This document shows, in pieces, positions 51,954 through 61,146 of a DNA stretch of 64,000 bases (positions within the stretch are counted from its first letter, which is position 1; each line of letters opens with the position of its first letter). The notes under the pieces are model-generated. The model saw only the letters and a list, made by a program, of their open reading frames with translations. It did no database searches and was not told the origin of the DNA. The translations under genes were made by a program, and so were the position numbers. The DNA is from Curtobacterium caseinilyticum (GTDB lineage Bacteria > Actinomycetota > Actinomycetes > Actinomycetales > Microbacteriaceae): contig NZ_JAUCMN010000001.1 in NCBI RefSeq assembly GCF_030363035.1, forward strand, positions 1-64,000, read 5' to 3'.

Positions 51954-53635
51954 TGCCCGCCGCGATGAAGAACACGTTCGCGCGCCTGGCCGCCTACGTG
52001 AAGGGCTTCTCGGCCGCACAGCGCACCATCGCCGTCATCGGCATCGCTGCCCTCGTGCTCGGTGGGATCGCCCTGGCGAGCTTCCTCGGCAAGGCGTCCT
52101 ACGCGCCGCTGTTCACCGGGCTGGCCGCGGCCGACGCGAGCTCCATCACCGACCAGCTCCAGACCGACGGTGTGCCGTACCAGCTGACCGACGGCGGCGC
52201 GACGATCCTCGTGCCGCAGGACAAGGTGTACTCGGAGCGACTCAAGGCAGCGTCGAACAACCTGCCGTCGTCGAACGAGGGCGGGTACTCGCTGCTCGAC
52301 AAGATGGGTGTGACGAGCTCCGAGTTCCAGCAGGACGTCACGTACAAGCGCGCGATCGAGGGGGAGCTCGCGAAGACGATCTCGTCGATGGACGGCGTGA
52401 AGACCGCGACCGTGCAGCTCGCGATCCCCGAGAAGACCGTGTTCGTGTCCGAGGAGAAGGACCCGACCGCGTCGGTGTTCGTCGCGACCGAGAACGGCGC
52501 CCAGCTCACCACCGACCAGGTGCAGTCGATCGTGCACCTGACGAGCGCCGCGGTCGAGGGCATGCAGCCCACCGACGTCTCCGTCGTCGACCAGAAGGGG
52601 CAGACCCTGTCCGCCGTCGGCACCGGTGCGACCGGCAGCGGCGCAGACCAGGCGGACGACTACGACGCCACCACGCGCAAGAAGATCCAGGACCTGCTCG
52701 ACACCACGCTCGGCCCGGGCAACGCGAGCGTCGTCGTCTCCGCGACGATGAACCAGCAGTCGGGCACCCGCACGTCGGAGAGCTTCGCGCAGCCGACGAG
52801 CGGTCCGGTCGCCCTCAACGAGTCGAGCTCGACGGAGGAGTACGGTTCCGGGTCCGGCGCGGGCGCGGGAGCGACCGGTGTCCTCGGGCCCGACAACATC
52901 GCGGTCCCGAACGGCACGGCCGCGAACGGCACGACGGGCGGCACGGGCACGAACGCCGACGACGGCTACAAGAACGAGTCCGCGACGAAGAACAACGCCG
53001 TCGACAAGACCACCGAGACCACGCAGATCCCCGCCGGCGGCGTCGAGCGGCAGACGATCTCGGTCGCGCTGAACTCCCGCGCCACCTCGGTGCAGAACGC
53101 CAACCTGCAGAGCATCAACGACCTCGTGTCCGCGGCGGCCGGCGCCGACAACGCGCGCGGCGACCAGGTGCGCGTCGCGATGATGGACTTCGACGACTCC
53201 GCCGCCAAGGACGCGGCGAAGGCGCTCGAGGAGCAGCAGCAGGCCGACCAGCAGCAGGCGATGTGGTCGACCATCCGCACCGCCGGCATCGTCGTCGCGG
53301 TCCTCGCCGCCGCGGTCGTGCTGGCGATCGTGCTGGCCCGCCGAGGCCGTCGGCAGTCGCGGGAGGCCGTGGACGTCGGGGAGCTCGACGCCTTCGCCGG
53401 GGAGACGTTCGAGCTGCCGCTCGGCGTCGAGGACCCGCTCGCGATCCCGGGCGCCGACGCGCAGACGGTCGCGCTCCCGACGCTGCCGCACGACGACGCC
53501 CCGACCGAGATCCTCACCACGGACGAGATCAGCGCCGAGCGTCGCCGCCAGGAGATCTCCGCATTGGCCGAGCGTGACCCGAAGCGCACCGCCGACCTGC
53601 TCCGCGGACTCCTCGACGACCGGTCACCGGTGTGA
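51953..53635 (+). CDS. fliF: Flagellar MS-ring protein FliF
   Basis: A 560-residue membrane ring protein. Membrane segments lie at about residues 23-45 (TIAVIGIAALVLGGIALASF) and 440-462 (AGIVVAVLAAAVVLAIVLA). Ring-building domains between them show YAPLFTGLAAADASSITDQL, SYLLDKMGVTSS-like GYSLLDKMGVTSSEFQQDVT and ELAKTISSMDGVKTATVQLA. A Gly/Thr/Asn-rich insert lies around residues 290-350. The cytoplasmic tail ends in RRQEISALAERDPKRTADLL, the FliG-binding segment. The ATG overlaps the fliE stop. Confidence 0.95.
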   Translation: MPAAMKNTFARLAAYVKGFSAAQRTIAVIGIAALVLGGIALASFLGKASYAPLFTGLAAADASSITDQLQTDGVPYQLTDGGATILVPQDKVYSERLKAASNNLPSSNEGGYSLLDKMGVTSSEFQQDVTYKRAIEGELAKTISSMDGVKTATVQLAIPEKTVFVSEEKDPTASVFVATENGAQLTTDQVQSIVHLTSAAVEGMQPTDVSVVDQKGQTLSAVGTGATGSGADQADDYDATTRKKIQDLLDTTLGPGNASVVVSATMNQQSGTRTSESFAQPTSGPVALNESSSTEEYGSGSGAGAGATGVLGPDNIAVPNGTAANGTTGGTGTNADDGYKNESATKNNAVDKTTETTQIPAGGVERQTISVALNSRATSVQNANLQSINDLVSAAAGADNARGDQVRVAMMDFDDSAAKDAAKALEEQQQADQQQAMWSTIRTAGIVVAVLAAAVVLAIVLARRGRRQSREAVDVGELDAFAGETFELPLGVEDPLAIPGADAQTVALPTLPHDDAPTEILTTDEISAERRRQEISALAERDPKRTADLLRGLLDDRSPV

Positions 53636-54687
53636 GCGCCCTCGTCCCGGTCCCCGCCGGCAACGGCGGCGGCTCCACCGAACGCGCCCTGACCGGCGCG
53701 CAGAAGGTCGCGCTCATCCTCATGCAGATGGAGACCGACCGCGCCGCCGAGGTCATGAAGCAGTTCACCGAGATGGAGGCCGAGGAGATCTCCGCCGAGA
53801 TCGTCCGGATGCGCCGGGTCGACGACTCGGTCGTCGACCGCACGATGAGCGAGTTCCACCGCATCACCCAGCGCGGCCGGGTGCAGAAGCGTGGCGGCAA
53901 GGACGCCGCGCTCGGGCTGCTCGAGGCGTCGTTCGGGTCGGAGCGCGCCGCGGGCGTGATGGACCGGCTCGCGTCGAACCTGGCCGGGCAGTCGTTCGAG
54001 TTCCTCGACGACGCCGAGCCCGGCCAGGTCGTCAGCCTGCTCGAGGGGGAGCTGCCGCAGACCATCGCGCTCGTGCTCGCGCACCTGAAGCCCGGGCAGG
54101 CGAGCGCCGTGCTCGCGGGCGTCGACGACCGCACCCGCACCGACGTCGCGCAGGCGTTCGCGACCATGGGCACGGCGACTCCCGAAGCGGTCGGCATCGT
54201 CGCCGGGGTGCTCCGCCAGCGCGCCGGCGCCGTGGTGTCCCCGCGTGAGAGCGTCGAGGTCGTCGGCGGGATCGCACCCCTGGTCGAGATCATCAACCGC
54301 TCCGACGTCGCCACCGAGAAGGCCGTGCTCGACGGGCTCGAGGCACGCGACCCGGAGCTCGCCGAGGACATCCGCTCGCGCATGCTCACGTTCGAGGACA
54401 TCGTCAAGCTCGAGTCCCGCGACATCCAGCAGGTGCTGCGCGGCATCGACTCGAAGCTCCTCGCGACCGCCATGAAGGGTGCGCCGACGCCGGTCGTCGA
54501 GACCATCCGCGCGAACGTGTCCGAGCGCAACCGCGAGGTCCTCGACGACGAGCTGCAGGCGATGGGCCCGGTCCGGGTCTCGCAGGTCGAGGAAGCGCGC
54601 GCCGAGGTCGTCCGTTCCGTCCGCGAGCTCGAGGCCCTCGGCACGATCACCGTCCACCGCACCGAGGAGGACGAGCTCGTTGACTGA
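53632..54687 (+). CDS. fliG: Flagellar motor switch protein FliG
   Basis: A 351-residue rotor protein that binds FliF and takes torque from MotA. The N-terminal domain has LTGAQKVALILMQMETDRAA and EEISAEIVRMRRVDDSVVDR; the middle has LLEGELPQTIALVLAHLKPG (the EHPQT-like motif) then ASAVLAGV; the C-terminal domain has SRMLTFEDIVKLESRDIQQV and LLATAMKGAPTPVVETIRAN with the charged torque helix NVSERNREVLDDELQAMGPV. The GTG overlaps the fliF stop by four bases. Confidence 0.95.
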   Translation: MSALVPVPAGNGGGSTERALTGAQKVALILMQMETDRAAEVMKQFTEMEAEEISAEIVRMRRVDDSVVDRTMSEFHRITQRGRVQKRGGKDAALGLLEASFGSERAAGVMDRLASNLAGQSFEFLDDAEPGQVVSLLEGELPQTIALVLAHLKPGQASAVLAGVDDRTRTDVAQAFATMGTATPEAVGIVAGVLRQRAGAVVSPRESVEVVGGIAPLVEIINRSDVATEKAVLDGLEARDPELAEDIRSRMLTFEDIVKLESRDIQQVLRGIDSKLLATAMKGAPTPVVETIRANVSERNREVLDDELQAMGPVRVSQVEEARAEVVRSVRELEALGTITVHRTEEDELVD

Positions 54688-55315
54688 CCCCGTCGTCCAG
54701 CGCATCGCGTTCCCCGTGCTCGGCAGCGCCACCACGCGCGACCTCGCCGCCGCGGCGGACGTGCGCGGGCACGCGGCCGGCTACGCCGCCGGCCTCCGCG
54801 CCGCGCAGGGCGAGACGGACGTGCTCCGTGCCCGGCTCGAGGCCGAGCACACCGCCCGGCTCGCCGCCCTGCGGGCGGACACGGTGCGGCGCATCCAGGT
54901 CCTCGACGCTGCGACGAACGCCCTGCTCTCCCAGGTGGTCCCGGTGTTGCAGGACGCCGAGGAGTCGCTCGTGCAGGCGTCCCTCGACCTCGCCGAGGCG
55001 GTCGTCGGCCACACGGTCCGGACCAGCAGGTCGGACGCGGTCGCCGAGGACGGACGGGAGGCACGCCCCACTCCGGGCGCGGAGGCCACCGTCCGGCGCG
55101 CGATCGCCTCGGTGGACGTGGCGGTCGCACTGGCCGTCCGGGTCAGCCCCGCCGACGCTGCCCGCGTCGCCGACCTCGACCTCGCGGTCCCCGTGCTCGC
55201 CGACCCGTCGCTCCGCGACGGCGATGCCGTCGTCGACCTGCCCGACGGCCTGCTCGACGCGCGGCTCGGTGCCGCGCTCGACCGTGCCCGCCGTGCGCTG
55301 GGAGGCGACCGGTGA
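54680..55315 (+). CDS. fliH: Flagellar export apparatus regulator FliH
   Basis: A 211-residue protein that binds and restrains the FliI ATPase. The N-terminal half is helical (RDLAAAADVRGHAAGYAAGL then RAAQGETDVLRARLEAE) and the C-terminal half has the FliH pattern ESLVQASLDLAEAVVGHTVR, RRAIASVDVAVALAVRVSPA, LADPSLRDGDAVVDLPDGLL. The TTG at 54680 overlaps the fliG stop, with GAGGAGG 9 bases upstream. Bases 55049-55062 (GACGGACGGGAGGC, coding for EDGREAR) are identical to one arm of the dispersed hairpin family and lie in a variable loop. Confidence 0.88.
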   Translation: MTDPVVQRIAFPVLGSATTRDLAAAADVRGHAAGYAAGLRAAQGETDVLRARLEAEHTARLAALRADTVRRIQVLDAATNALLSQVVPVLQDAEESLVQASLDLAEAVVGHTVRTSRSDAVAEDGREARPTPGAEATVRRAIASVDVAVALAVRVSPADAARVADLDLAVPVLADPSLRDGDAVVDLPDGLLDARLGAALDRARRALGGDR

Positions 55316-56640
55316 CCGCGACGCTGCTCCGCCCCCGCGGCCTCGACGACGCCGTCGCCCAGGCCGCGCCGCAGCGCGTCGGCGTGGTGACGAGCGCGGT
55401 CGGCCTCGGCCTGACGGTCGCCGGTCTCGACGCGCGCATCGGCGACGTCGTCACCGTCGGCACCGAGGACGGGTCGCAGACCGCGGCCGAGGTCGTCGCG
55501 ACCGATCCCACCGGCATCCGGTGCATGCCGCTCGGTCGGCTCGTCGCCGTCACCGCCGGCACCCCGGTCCGCCCGACCGGCCGACCCGTGCTCGTGCCGA
55601 CCGGTGCCGGACTGTTCGGTCGGGTGCTCGACGGGCTCGGACGGCCGATCGACGACCGCGGCCCGCTCGACACGGACGGCTGGGTCCCGCTCGACCACCC
55701 GACACCGAACGCGATGGCCCGCACCCGCATCGACGCGCCGATGCAACTCGGCGTCCGTGTGCTCGACACCCTCACCGCGGTCGGCCGCGGGCAGCGCATG
55801 GGTTTGTTCGCGGGCTCCGGAGTCGGCAAGTCGTCGCTGCTGTCGATGATCGCCCGCGGGAGCGACGCGGCGGTGAACGTGATCGCGCTCGTCGGGGAGC
55901 GCGGCCGCGAGGTCCGGGAGTTCCTCGAGGACGACCTCGGGCCTGCAGGACTCGCGCGGTCGATCGTCGTCGTGTCGACCTCGGACGAGCCCGCGCTCAT
56001 GCGGCTGCGCGCCGCCTTCGTGGCGACCCGGATCGCCGAGTCCTTCCGCGACGCCGGACAGGACGTCGTGCTCATGATGGACTCGCTCACGCGCGTCGCC
56101 ATGGCGCAGCGCGAGATCGGGCTCTCCGTGGGGGAGCCGCCCGCGACCCGCGGCTACCCGCCGTCGACGTTCTCGGTGCTCGCCGGTCTGCTGGAGCGCG
56201 CCGGCACCGACCGGGTCGGCAGCATCACCGGGCTCTACACGGTGCTCGTCGACGGCGACGACCACAACGAGCCGATCGCGGACAGCGCGCGGAGCATCCT
56301 CGACGGCCACGTGGTGCTCGACCGGAAGCTCGCCGTGACCGGGCACTTCCCGTCCGTCGACGCCCTCGGCTCGGTGTCCCGCGTCGCGTCGAAGGTGACC
56401 GAGCCGTGGCAGCGCGCTGCGGCGACCGCGCTCCGCAAGGTGATGGCCGCGCGACGGAACGCGCAGGACCTGCTCGACGTCGGCGCGTACCAGCGTGGGT
56501 CGAACCCGCTGGTGGACGCTGCGGTGGACCACCAGGACGCCATCGACGCGTTCCTCCGGCAGGGCATGGACGAGCGCGCCGACGCCGCGACGTCCTGGCG
56601 TGCGCTGGACGCCCTCGTCGCACGACTGGGGGTCTCCTGA
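55312..56640 (+). CDS. fliI: Flagellum-specific ATP synthase FliI
   Basis: A 442-residue export ATPase related to F1-beta. Walker A is GLFAGSGVGKSSLLSMIARG (around residues 165-175), Walker B lies in DVVLMMDSLTRVAMAQREIG, and GEPPATRGYPPSTFSVLAGL then LERAG is the family box. The start GTG at 55312 overlaps the fliH stop by four bases. It works with FliH and FliJ to feed substrates to the export gate, whose genes (flhA, flhB, fliPQR) are not in this window. Confidence 0.96.
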   Translation: MTATLLRPRGLDDAVAQAAPQRVGVVTSAVGLGLTVAGLDARIGDVVTVGTEDGSQTAAEVVATDPTGIRCMPLGRLVAVTAGTPVRPTGRPVLVPTGAGLFGRVLDGLGRPIDDRGPLDTDGWVPLDHPTPNAMARTRIDAPMQLGVRVLDTLTAVGRGQRMGLFAGSGVGKSSLLSMIARGSDAAVNVIALVGERGREVREFLEDDLGPAGLARSIVVVSTSDEPALMRLRAAFVATRIAESFRDAGQDVVLMMDSLTRVAMAQREIGLSVGEPPATRGYPPSTFSVLAGLLERAGTDRVGSITGLYTVLVDGDDHNEPIADSARSILDGHVVLDRKLAVTGHFPSVDALGSVSRVASKVTEPWQRAAATALRKVMAARRNAQDLLDVGAYQRGSNPLVDAAVDHQDAIDAFLRQGMDERADAATSWRALDALVARLGVS

Positions 56641-57071
56641 TGGCCCGACGCTTCCCCCTCGCCGGACTGCTGCGCCTGCGGCACGCCGAGCAGGACCGGG
56701 CCGCCGCGGCCCTCGCCGCCGCGAACGACCGTGTCCGTGACGCCGCCGACGCCCGGATCGCCGCACGACGCAGCCTGGCCGACCGCGAGGACACCCAGCC
56801 GGTCACCGACGCCGCGACGCTCAGCGCGCTGGCCGCGGCCCGGGCGTCGACCCGCGGGATGCTCGAGGAACTCGACGCCGTCGCGCGGTCCCACCGCGCC
56901 GATGCCGACGAGGCCCAGGCCACCTACAACGCCGCACGGCGAGCCGCCCTCGGTCTCGAGAAGCTCGAGGACCAGCACGACCGCGAGCAGGCCGCCGAGG
57001 ACCTACGGACCGAACAGAACGCCCTCGACGAGATCGCGGCACGACGCCGCACGGAAGGTGGTGCCCGATGA
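56640..57071 (+). CDS. fliJ: Flagellar export protein FliJ
   Basis: A 143-residue coiled-coil protein with RFPLAGLLRLRHAEQDRAAA and LEKLEDQHDREQAAEDLRTE then QNALDEIAARR. Sequence is weakly conserved in this family; length, coiled coil and position right after fliI support the name. It probably acts as the central stalk and chaperone-escort of the export ATPase. Its ATG overlaps the fliI stop by one base (TGATG). Confidence 0.85.
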   Translation: MARRFPLAGLLRLRHAEQDRAAAALAAANDRVRDAADARIAARRSLADREDTQPVTDAATLSALAAARASTRGMLEELDAVARSHRADADEAQATYNAARRAALGLEKLEDQHDREQAAEDLRTEQNALDEIAARRRTEGGAR

Positions 57072-57811
57072 GCGTGGACGCCGTGCTCTCGCGGATCTCC
57101 GAGATCCGCACCCAGATCGACGCCCTGCGCGGCACGCCGACCGCCGCCACCAGCGGGTCCGCCGCGACGAGCGAGGCATCGACCGGCGCCTTCGCCGACG
57201 CGCTCGCGACCGCGACCGGCACCGGGACGTCGTCGACCGCCGGCACCGCCGCCGGTACCGCCCCCACGGGAACCAGCGCCGCAGCCCCCGCGACCTCGGT
57301 CGACGCTGGCCGCGGCACCCTGGCGACCGGCAGCGGTGCCACCGGCTCCGACGTCGTCGCCGACGCGAAGCAGTACCTCGGCGTGCCGTACGTGTTCGGC
57401 GGCGAGAGCCGGTCCGGCATGGACTGCTCCGGGCTCGTGCAGACCGTGTTCAAGGACCTCGGCGTCACGATGCCGCGCGTCGTGCCCGACCAGGCCGACA
57501 TGGGCGTGCCGGTCGGGTCGCTCAAGGACGCGAAGCCCGGCGACCTGATCATCCCGAAGGGCGAGCAGCACATCGTCATCTACGTCGGCGACGGCAAGGT
57601 CCTGCACGCGCCGCGCCCCGGCAAGGACGTCCGGATCGTCGACAACTGGTACAAGGACTCGGACATCGCGACCATCCGCCGCATCGTGCCGAGCGAGGCC
57701 GCAGCGCCGGCGGCGACCCGGGCGGTGTCGTCCGCCGCCTCGGCGCAGTCCGCGACGGACCTGCAGACGGCGGCGCTGCTGTCGATGATGCGGTCGGGGA
57801 GCGCGGCATGA
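57068..57811 (+). CDS. NlpC/P60 (C40) peptidase of the flagellar operon
   Basis: A 247-residue protein. Residues 1-90 are Ala/Thr/Gly-rich with an N-terminal helix (VDAVLSRISEIRTQIDALRG). The catalytic domain has Cys120 in GMDCSGLVQTVF, His168 in GEQHIVIYVGDG and His180 in KVLHAPRPG. It probably cuts peptidoglycan cross-bridges to let the rod through, the job of the FlgJ muramidase in proteobacteria. No N-terminal signal peptide is seen, so export by the flagellar route is inferred. The ATG lies in an ATGA overlap with fliJ and the stop overlaps fliK. Confidence 0.88.
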   Translation: MSVDAVLSRISEIRTQIDALRGTPTAATSGSAATSEASTGAFADALATATGTGTSSTAGTAAGTAPTGTSAAAPATSVDAGRGTLATGSGATGSDVVADAKQYLGVPYVFGGESRSGMDCSGLVQTVFKDLGVTMPRVVPDQADMGVPVGSLKDAKPGDLIIPKGEQHIVIYVGDGKVLHAPRPGKDVRIVDNWYKDSDIATIRRIVPSEAAAPAATRAVSSAASAQSATDLQTAALLSMMRSGSAA

Positions 57812-59268
57812 GCACCGTGACCGCGACGGCTGCTCCACCCGCAGCGACGACCACCCCGGCACGGACCGCTGCCGCAGCGACGGCGGCGCCGTTCGGTGCG
57901 GCCCTCGCCGCCGTGACCGGTGCCGGGGGGCGCTCCTCCGGCACCGGCCAGCACGCCGGCGCGGCGAGCACCACACCGGGCACGACGACGGCGACCGACG
58001 CGACGGCCGGGTCGACGACGGCTGGATCGACGCCGCCCGGGTCCACGACGTCCGACGCCTCGACGGGCGCGCAGTCGGCAGCTCCGACGCCCGGGGCCGT
58101 CGCGACGCTCGTCGACCCCGCCCTGCTCGGCGTGGTCCCCGTGTCGACGCTCCCCACGACGGCAGGGGCGTCGACCAGTCCGGCGGCCGAGGGCTCGTCG
58201 GCGCTCCCGACGAGCGCCACGTCCGTCGTGGTCCCTGGCGCACCCACCACGCTCGGGGCAGCCGCGCTCACCGTGACGAGCGGGGCGGCGACGGGCACCA
58301 CGGACGCGGCGGCGACGGTCAGCGCGGGCACGGTCCCGGCATCGAGCACCGCAGCGACCGTGCCGACCACGGCCCCGACCACGGCACCGTCCGCGGCCCC
58401 GGCCACGCCGGCGCTGACCGGCACCGCTCCGACGAGCAGCGCTGCCGCCGCGGCGAGCACCGTCCCGCCGACGAGCGTCCCGGCTCCCACCGGAGACCCG
58501 GCGTCCGCCACCACGAGCAGCCCGACGACGGGCGCCCCCGGGGTGTCGCCCGCCGCGGCGACGACCACGGCTCCGCTCCCCGGCGGCGGGCACGCCGCAG
58601 GCGCGGGCAGCAGCGGGACCGACGCGTCACCGGCTGCGAGCACCGGCACGTCGACCGCCGCACCGGTGGTGGGCGCCGACCCGGCCACGGGGGGCGACAC
58701 CGGCCGCGGGACGGACCGGGGGCCTGCTGGCCAGGGTGATCCGGGCCTCCCGGCCGTCACCGCACCGCGCGGTGGCGAGACGCCCGTCGTCGTCCCCACC
58801 GCCACGACGACCGCGCCGGCCGCGCCGTCGGGCTCGGCCACGGCGAACGCTCCGGCACCCCTCACCCAGCAGCTCGCTCGCCCGCTGTTCACGCTCGCCC
58901 AGGCGGCCCCCGGCGAGCACGTCGTGACCGTGCAGGTGACCCCCGACGCCCTCGGGCCCGTCACGGTCCGCGCCCACGTCACCGCACACGGCATGCACGT
59001 CGAGCTGTTCGCGGCGTCGGACGCGGGACGCGACGCGGTCCGCCAGGTCCTGCCGGACCTGCGGCGCGACGCCGCCGCCGGCGGCGTCAGCACGACGCTC
59101 GACCTGTCGTCGCAGAACCACCCGGGGGCGCAGCCCGGCCGCGACGACCGTGCGACCCCGTCGGTGTCCCGCCCGGGGCCCGGCCAGGAGGCCCGCCCCA
59201 CCCCGACCACACCGGTCGCCACCCGCCCGACCACCGTCCGCTCCGTCGGACTCGACGTCCTCGCCTGA
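57808..59268 (+). CDS. fliK: Flagellar hook-length control protein FliK
   Basis: A 486-residue protein. About 340 residues of Ala/Thr/Ser/Pro/Gly-rich low-complexity sequence act as the likely ruler. The C-terminal Flg_hook domain is clear: LTQQLARPLFTLAQAAPGEH then VVTVQVTPDALGPVTVRAHV and GMHVELFAASDAGRDAVRQV then LPDLRRDAA. It sets hook length and switches export specificity with FlhB. The ATG at 57808 overlaps the preceding stop. It is followed by flgD after 24 bases. Confidence 0.88.
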   Translation: MSTVTATAAPPAATTTPARTAAAATAAPFGAALAAVTGAGGRSSGTGQHAGAASTTPGTTTATDATAGSTTAGSTPPGSTTSDASTGAQSAAPTPGAVATLVDPALLGVVPVSTLPTTAGASTSPAAEGSSALPTSATSVVVPGAPTTLGAAALTVTSGAATGTTDAAATVSAGTVPASSTAATVPTTAPTTAPSAAPATPALTGTAPTSSAAAAASTVPPTSVPAPTGDPASATTSSPTTGAPGVSPAAATTTAPLPGGGHAAGAGSSGTDASPAASTGTSTAAPVVGADPATGGDTGRGTDRGPAGQGDPGLPAVTAPRGGETPVVVPTATTTAPAAPSGSATANAPAPLTQQLARPLFTLAQAAPGEHVVTVQVTPDALGPVTVRAHVTAHGMHVELFAASDAGRDAVRQVLPDLRRDAAAGGVSTTLDLSSQNHPGAQPGRDDRATPSVSRPGPGQEARPTPTTPVATRPTTVRSVGLDVLA

Positions 59269-59292
59269 CGCGGACCCCAAGGAGGAAACACC

Positions 59293-59724
59293 GTGCCCCT
59301 CGACGGCATCACCGGATCGGTGGACCGGGCGACCCAGGCCGCCGCGATCGCCCAGAACGCGGCGTCGAAGAAGTCCCAGACGATGGACTCCGAGGTGTTC
59401 ATGAAGCTGCTCGTCACGCAGCTCCGGAACCAGGACCCGTCGTCCCCGATGGACACCAACCAGATGATCAGCCAGCAGACGCAGCTCGCGATGATGGAGC
59501 AGGTCAGCAACCAGACCACGACGGCCAACGAGAACTTCTCGCTGCAGATGCGGATGGCCGCCGCGAACCTCGTCGGGAAGCAGGTCAGCTACACCGACGC
59601 CGCCACCGGGACCGCGGTCTCCGGGACGGCCACCGCCGTGTCGTACGCCGGGAGCGTGCCCACCGTGACCGTGAACGGGAAGGAGGTCGACCTCGACGTG
59701 ATCTCCGGTATCAAGTCCGCCTGA
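59293..59724 (+). CDS. flgD: Flagellar hook capping protein FlgD
   Basis: A 143-residue hook scaffold. SEVFMKLLVTQLRNQDPSSP then MDTNQMISQQTQLAMMEQV is the family signature, followed by ANLVGKQVSYTD and a short beta domain. It is shorter than the roughly 230-residue enterobacterial protein and lacks most of the C-terminal Ig/tudor part, as is common in Gram-positives. The GTG at 59293 has AAGGAGGA 6 bases upstream. Confidence 0.93.
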   Translation: MPLDGITGSVDRATQAAAIAQNAASKKSQTMDSEVFMKLLVTQLRNQDPSSPMDTNQMISQQTQLAMMEQVSNQTTTANENFSLQMRMAAANLVGKQVSYTDAATGTAVSGTATAVSYAGSVPTVTVNGKEVDLDVISGIKSA

Positions 59725-59774
59725 CCCCGCACCTTCCCACTCCTCCTCGTCTTCCTTCCACGAAAGGTCGCACC

Positions 59775-60950
59775 ATGCTCCGCTCGCTCTACTCCGGCAT
59801 CTCCGGTCTCCGTTCGCACCAGCAGATGCTCGACGTCACCGGCAACAACATCGCCAACGTCAACACCGTCGGCTTCAAGTCGTCGACCACCGTCTTCCAG
59901 GACACCCTGTCGCAGATGACCCAGGGTGCCGGGGGACCGCAGACCGGCATCGGCGGCACGAACCCGGCGCAGATCGGCCTCGGCGTGCAGGTCGCCGGCG
60001 TCTCGACGAACTTCGCCCAGGGTTCCGCGCAGGCCACCGGCAAGGCCACCGACCTGATGATCTCCGGCGACGGCTTCTTCGTCACCCGCCTCGGCAACGA
60101 CACCGTCTACTCCCGTGCCGGTGCGTTCGACTTCGACGCGAACGGCCGTCTGGTCACCGCGGACGGCAAGATCGTGCAGGGCTACTCGGCGACGAACGGC
60201 GTGGTCAACGACGGCGGCGGCCTCAGCGACATCATGCTGCCGGTCGACGCGGCCGCTCCGGCGACGGCGACGAGCTCCGCCACGGTCAGCGGCAACCTGC
60301 CGTCCGACACCGCCGTCGGTGAGACGCTCAACCGCGACGCCACGGTCTACGACCAGTACGGCACCAAGCACACCCTGTCGCTCGGCTACACCCGCACCGC
60401 GGGCGGCTGGTCCGTCTCCGCCTCGAACGGGCAGGGCACCTCGGCCACCGGCACGATCACCTTCGGTGCCGACGGCAAGATCACCAGCGGGCGGACCCTG
60501 CAGGTGGGCGGCATCGCCGTCGACATGACGCAGCTGTCGGGCTTCGCGACGCTGAACACCGCGTCGATCTCGTCGCAGAACGGGCACGAGGCCGGCGCAC
60601 TGCAGGGCTACTCCATCTCGAAGGACGGCACGCTCGTCGGGTCGTTCTCGAACGGGTCGTCGCTCGCGATCGGTCGCATCGCCCTCGCCACCTTCGCCAA
60701 CCCGGCCGGCCTCGAGAAGACCGGCGCCTCGGGCTACCGTGCGACCGCGAACTCCGGCAACGCCTCGGTCGGCGTGCCCGGTTCCGCCGGCGTCGGCTCG
60801 CTCGCGTCGGGCACGCTCGAGATGTCGAACGTCGACCTGTCGCAGGAGTTCACGAACCTGATCGTCGCGCAGCGCGGGTTCCAGGCGAACGCGCGCATCA
60901 TCACCACGTCGGACGAGGTCCTGCAGGAACTGACGAACCTGAAGCGCTGA
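59775..60950 (+). CDS. flgE: Flagellar hook protein FlgE
   Basis: A 391-residue hook subunit. MLRSLYSGISGLRSHQQMLD then VTGNNIANVNTVGFKSSTTV begins the protein; ATDLMISGDGFFVTRLGNDT and YSRAGAFDFDANGRLVTADG are mid-protein family blocks; EMSNVDLSQEFTNLIVAQRG then FQANARIITTSDEVLQELTN ends it. The ATG at 59775 has GAAAGG 7 bases upstream. It is the last flagellar gene in the window. In many relatives flbD, motA, motB and fliL-fliM-fliN follow here. Confidence 0.95.
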   Translation: MLRSLYSGISGLRSHQQMLDVTGNNIANVNTVGFKSSTTVFQDTLSQMTQGAGGPQTGIGGTNPAQIGLGVQVAGVSTNFAQGSAQATGKATDLMISGDGFFVTRLGNDTVYSRAGAFDFDANGRLVTADGKIVQGYSATNGVVNDGGGLSDIMLPVDAAAPATATSSATVSGNLPSDTAVGETLNRDATVYDQYGTKHTLSLGYTRTAGGWSVSASNGQGTSATGTITFGADGKITSGRTLQVGGIAVDMTQLSGFATLNTASISSQNGHEAGALQGYSISKDGTLVGSFSNGSSLAIGRIALATFANPAGLEKTGASGYRATANSGNASVGVPGSAGVGSLASGTLEMSNVDLSQEFTNLIVAQRGFQANARIITTSDEVLQELTNLKR

Positions 60951-61042
60951 TGACCCGGAGGCTCCTCCTGGCCACCGCGTGAGCGGTACCAGGGGAAGCC
61001 CCCGCCGTGGCCGTCAGCGCTGGTCGTCCGCCACGACACCGA

Positions 61043-61075
61043 GCCCCGCTCCGTCCCTCCCGGACAGGGCGGGGC
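61043..61075 (+). terminator. Hairpin terminator of the flgB-flgE operon
   Basis: GCCCCGCTCCGTCC pairs with GGACAGGGCGGGGC across a short CTCCC loop, about 90 bases after the flgE stop and before the next promoter. Confidence 0.7.
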
Positions 61076-61133
61076 CGTCCGACCTCCTCGGCGCGGCCTC
61101 CTCGCGCCCGGCGGCGACCGATCCGCTCGGCGG

Positions 61134-61146
61134 TAGCCTCGGACGA
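61134..61146 (+). promoter_or_regulatory. Leaderless promoter of the FAD oxidase gene (-10 TAGCCT)
   Basis: TAGCCT at 61134-61139 lies six bases before the ATG at 61146, with no Shine-Dalgarno sequence. Confidence 0.5.
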
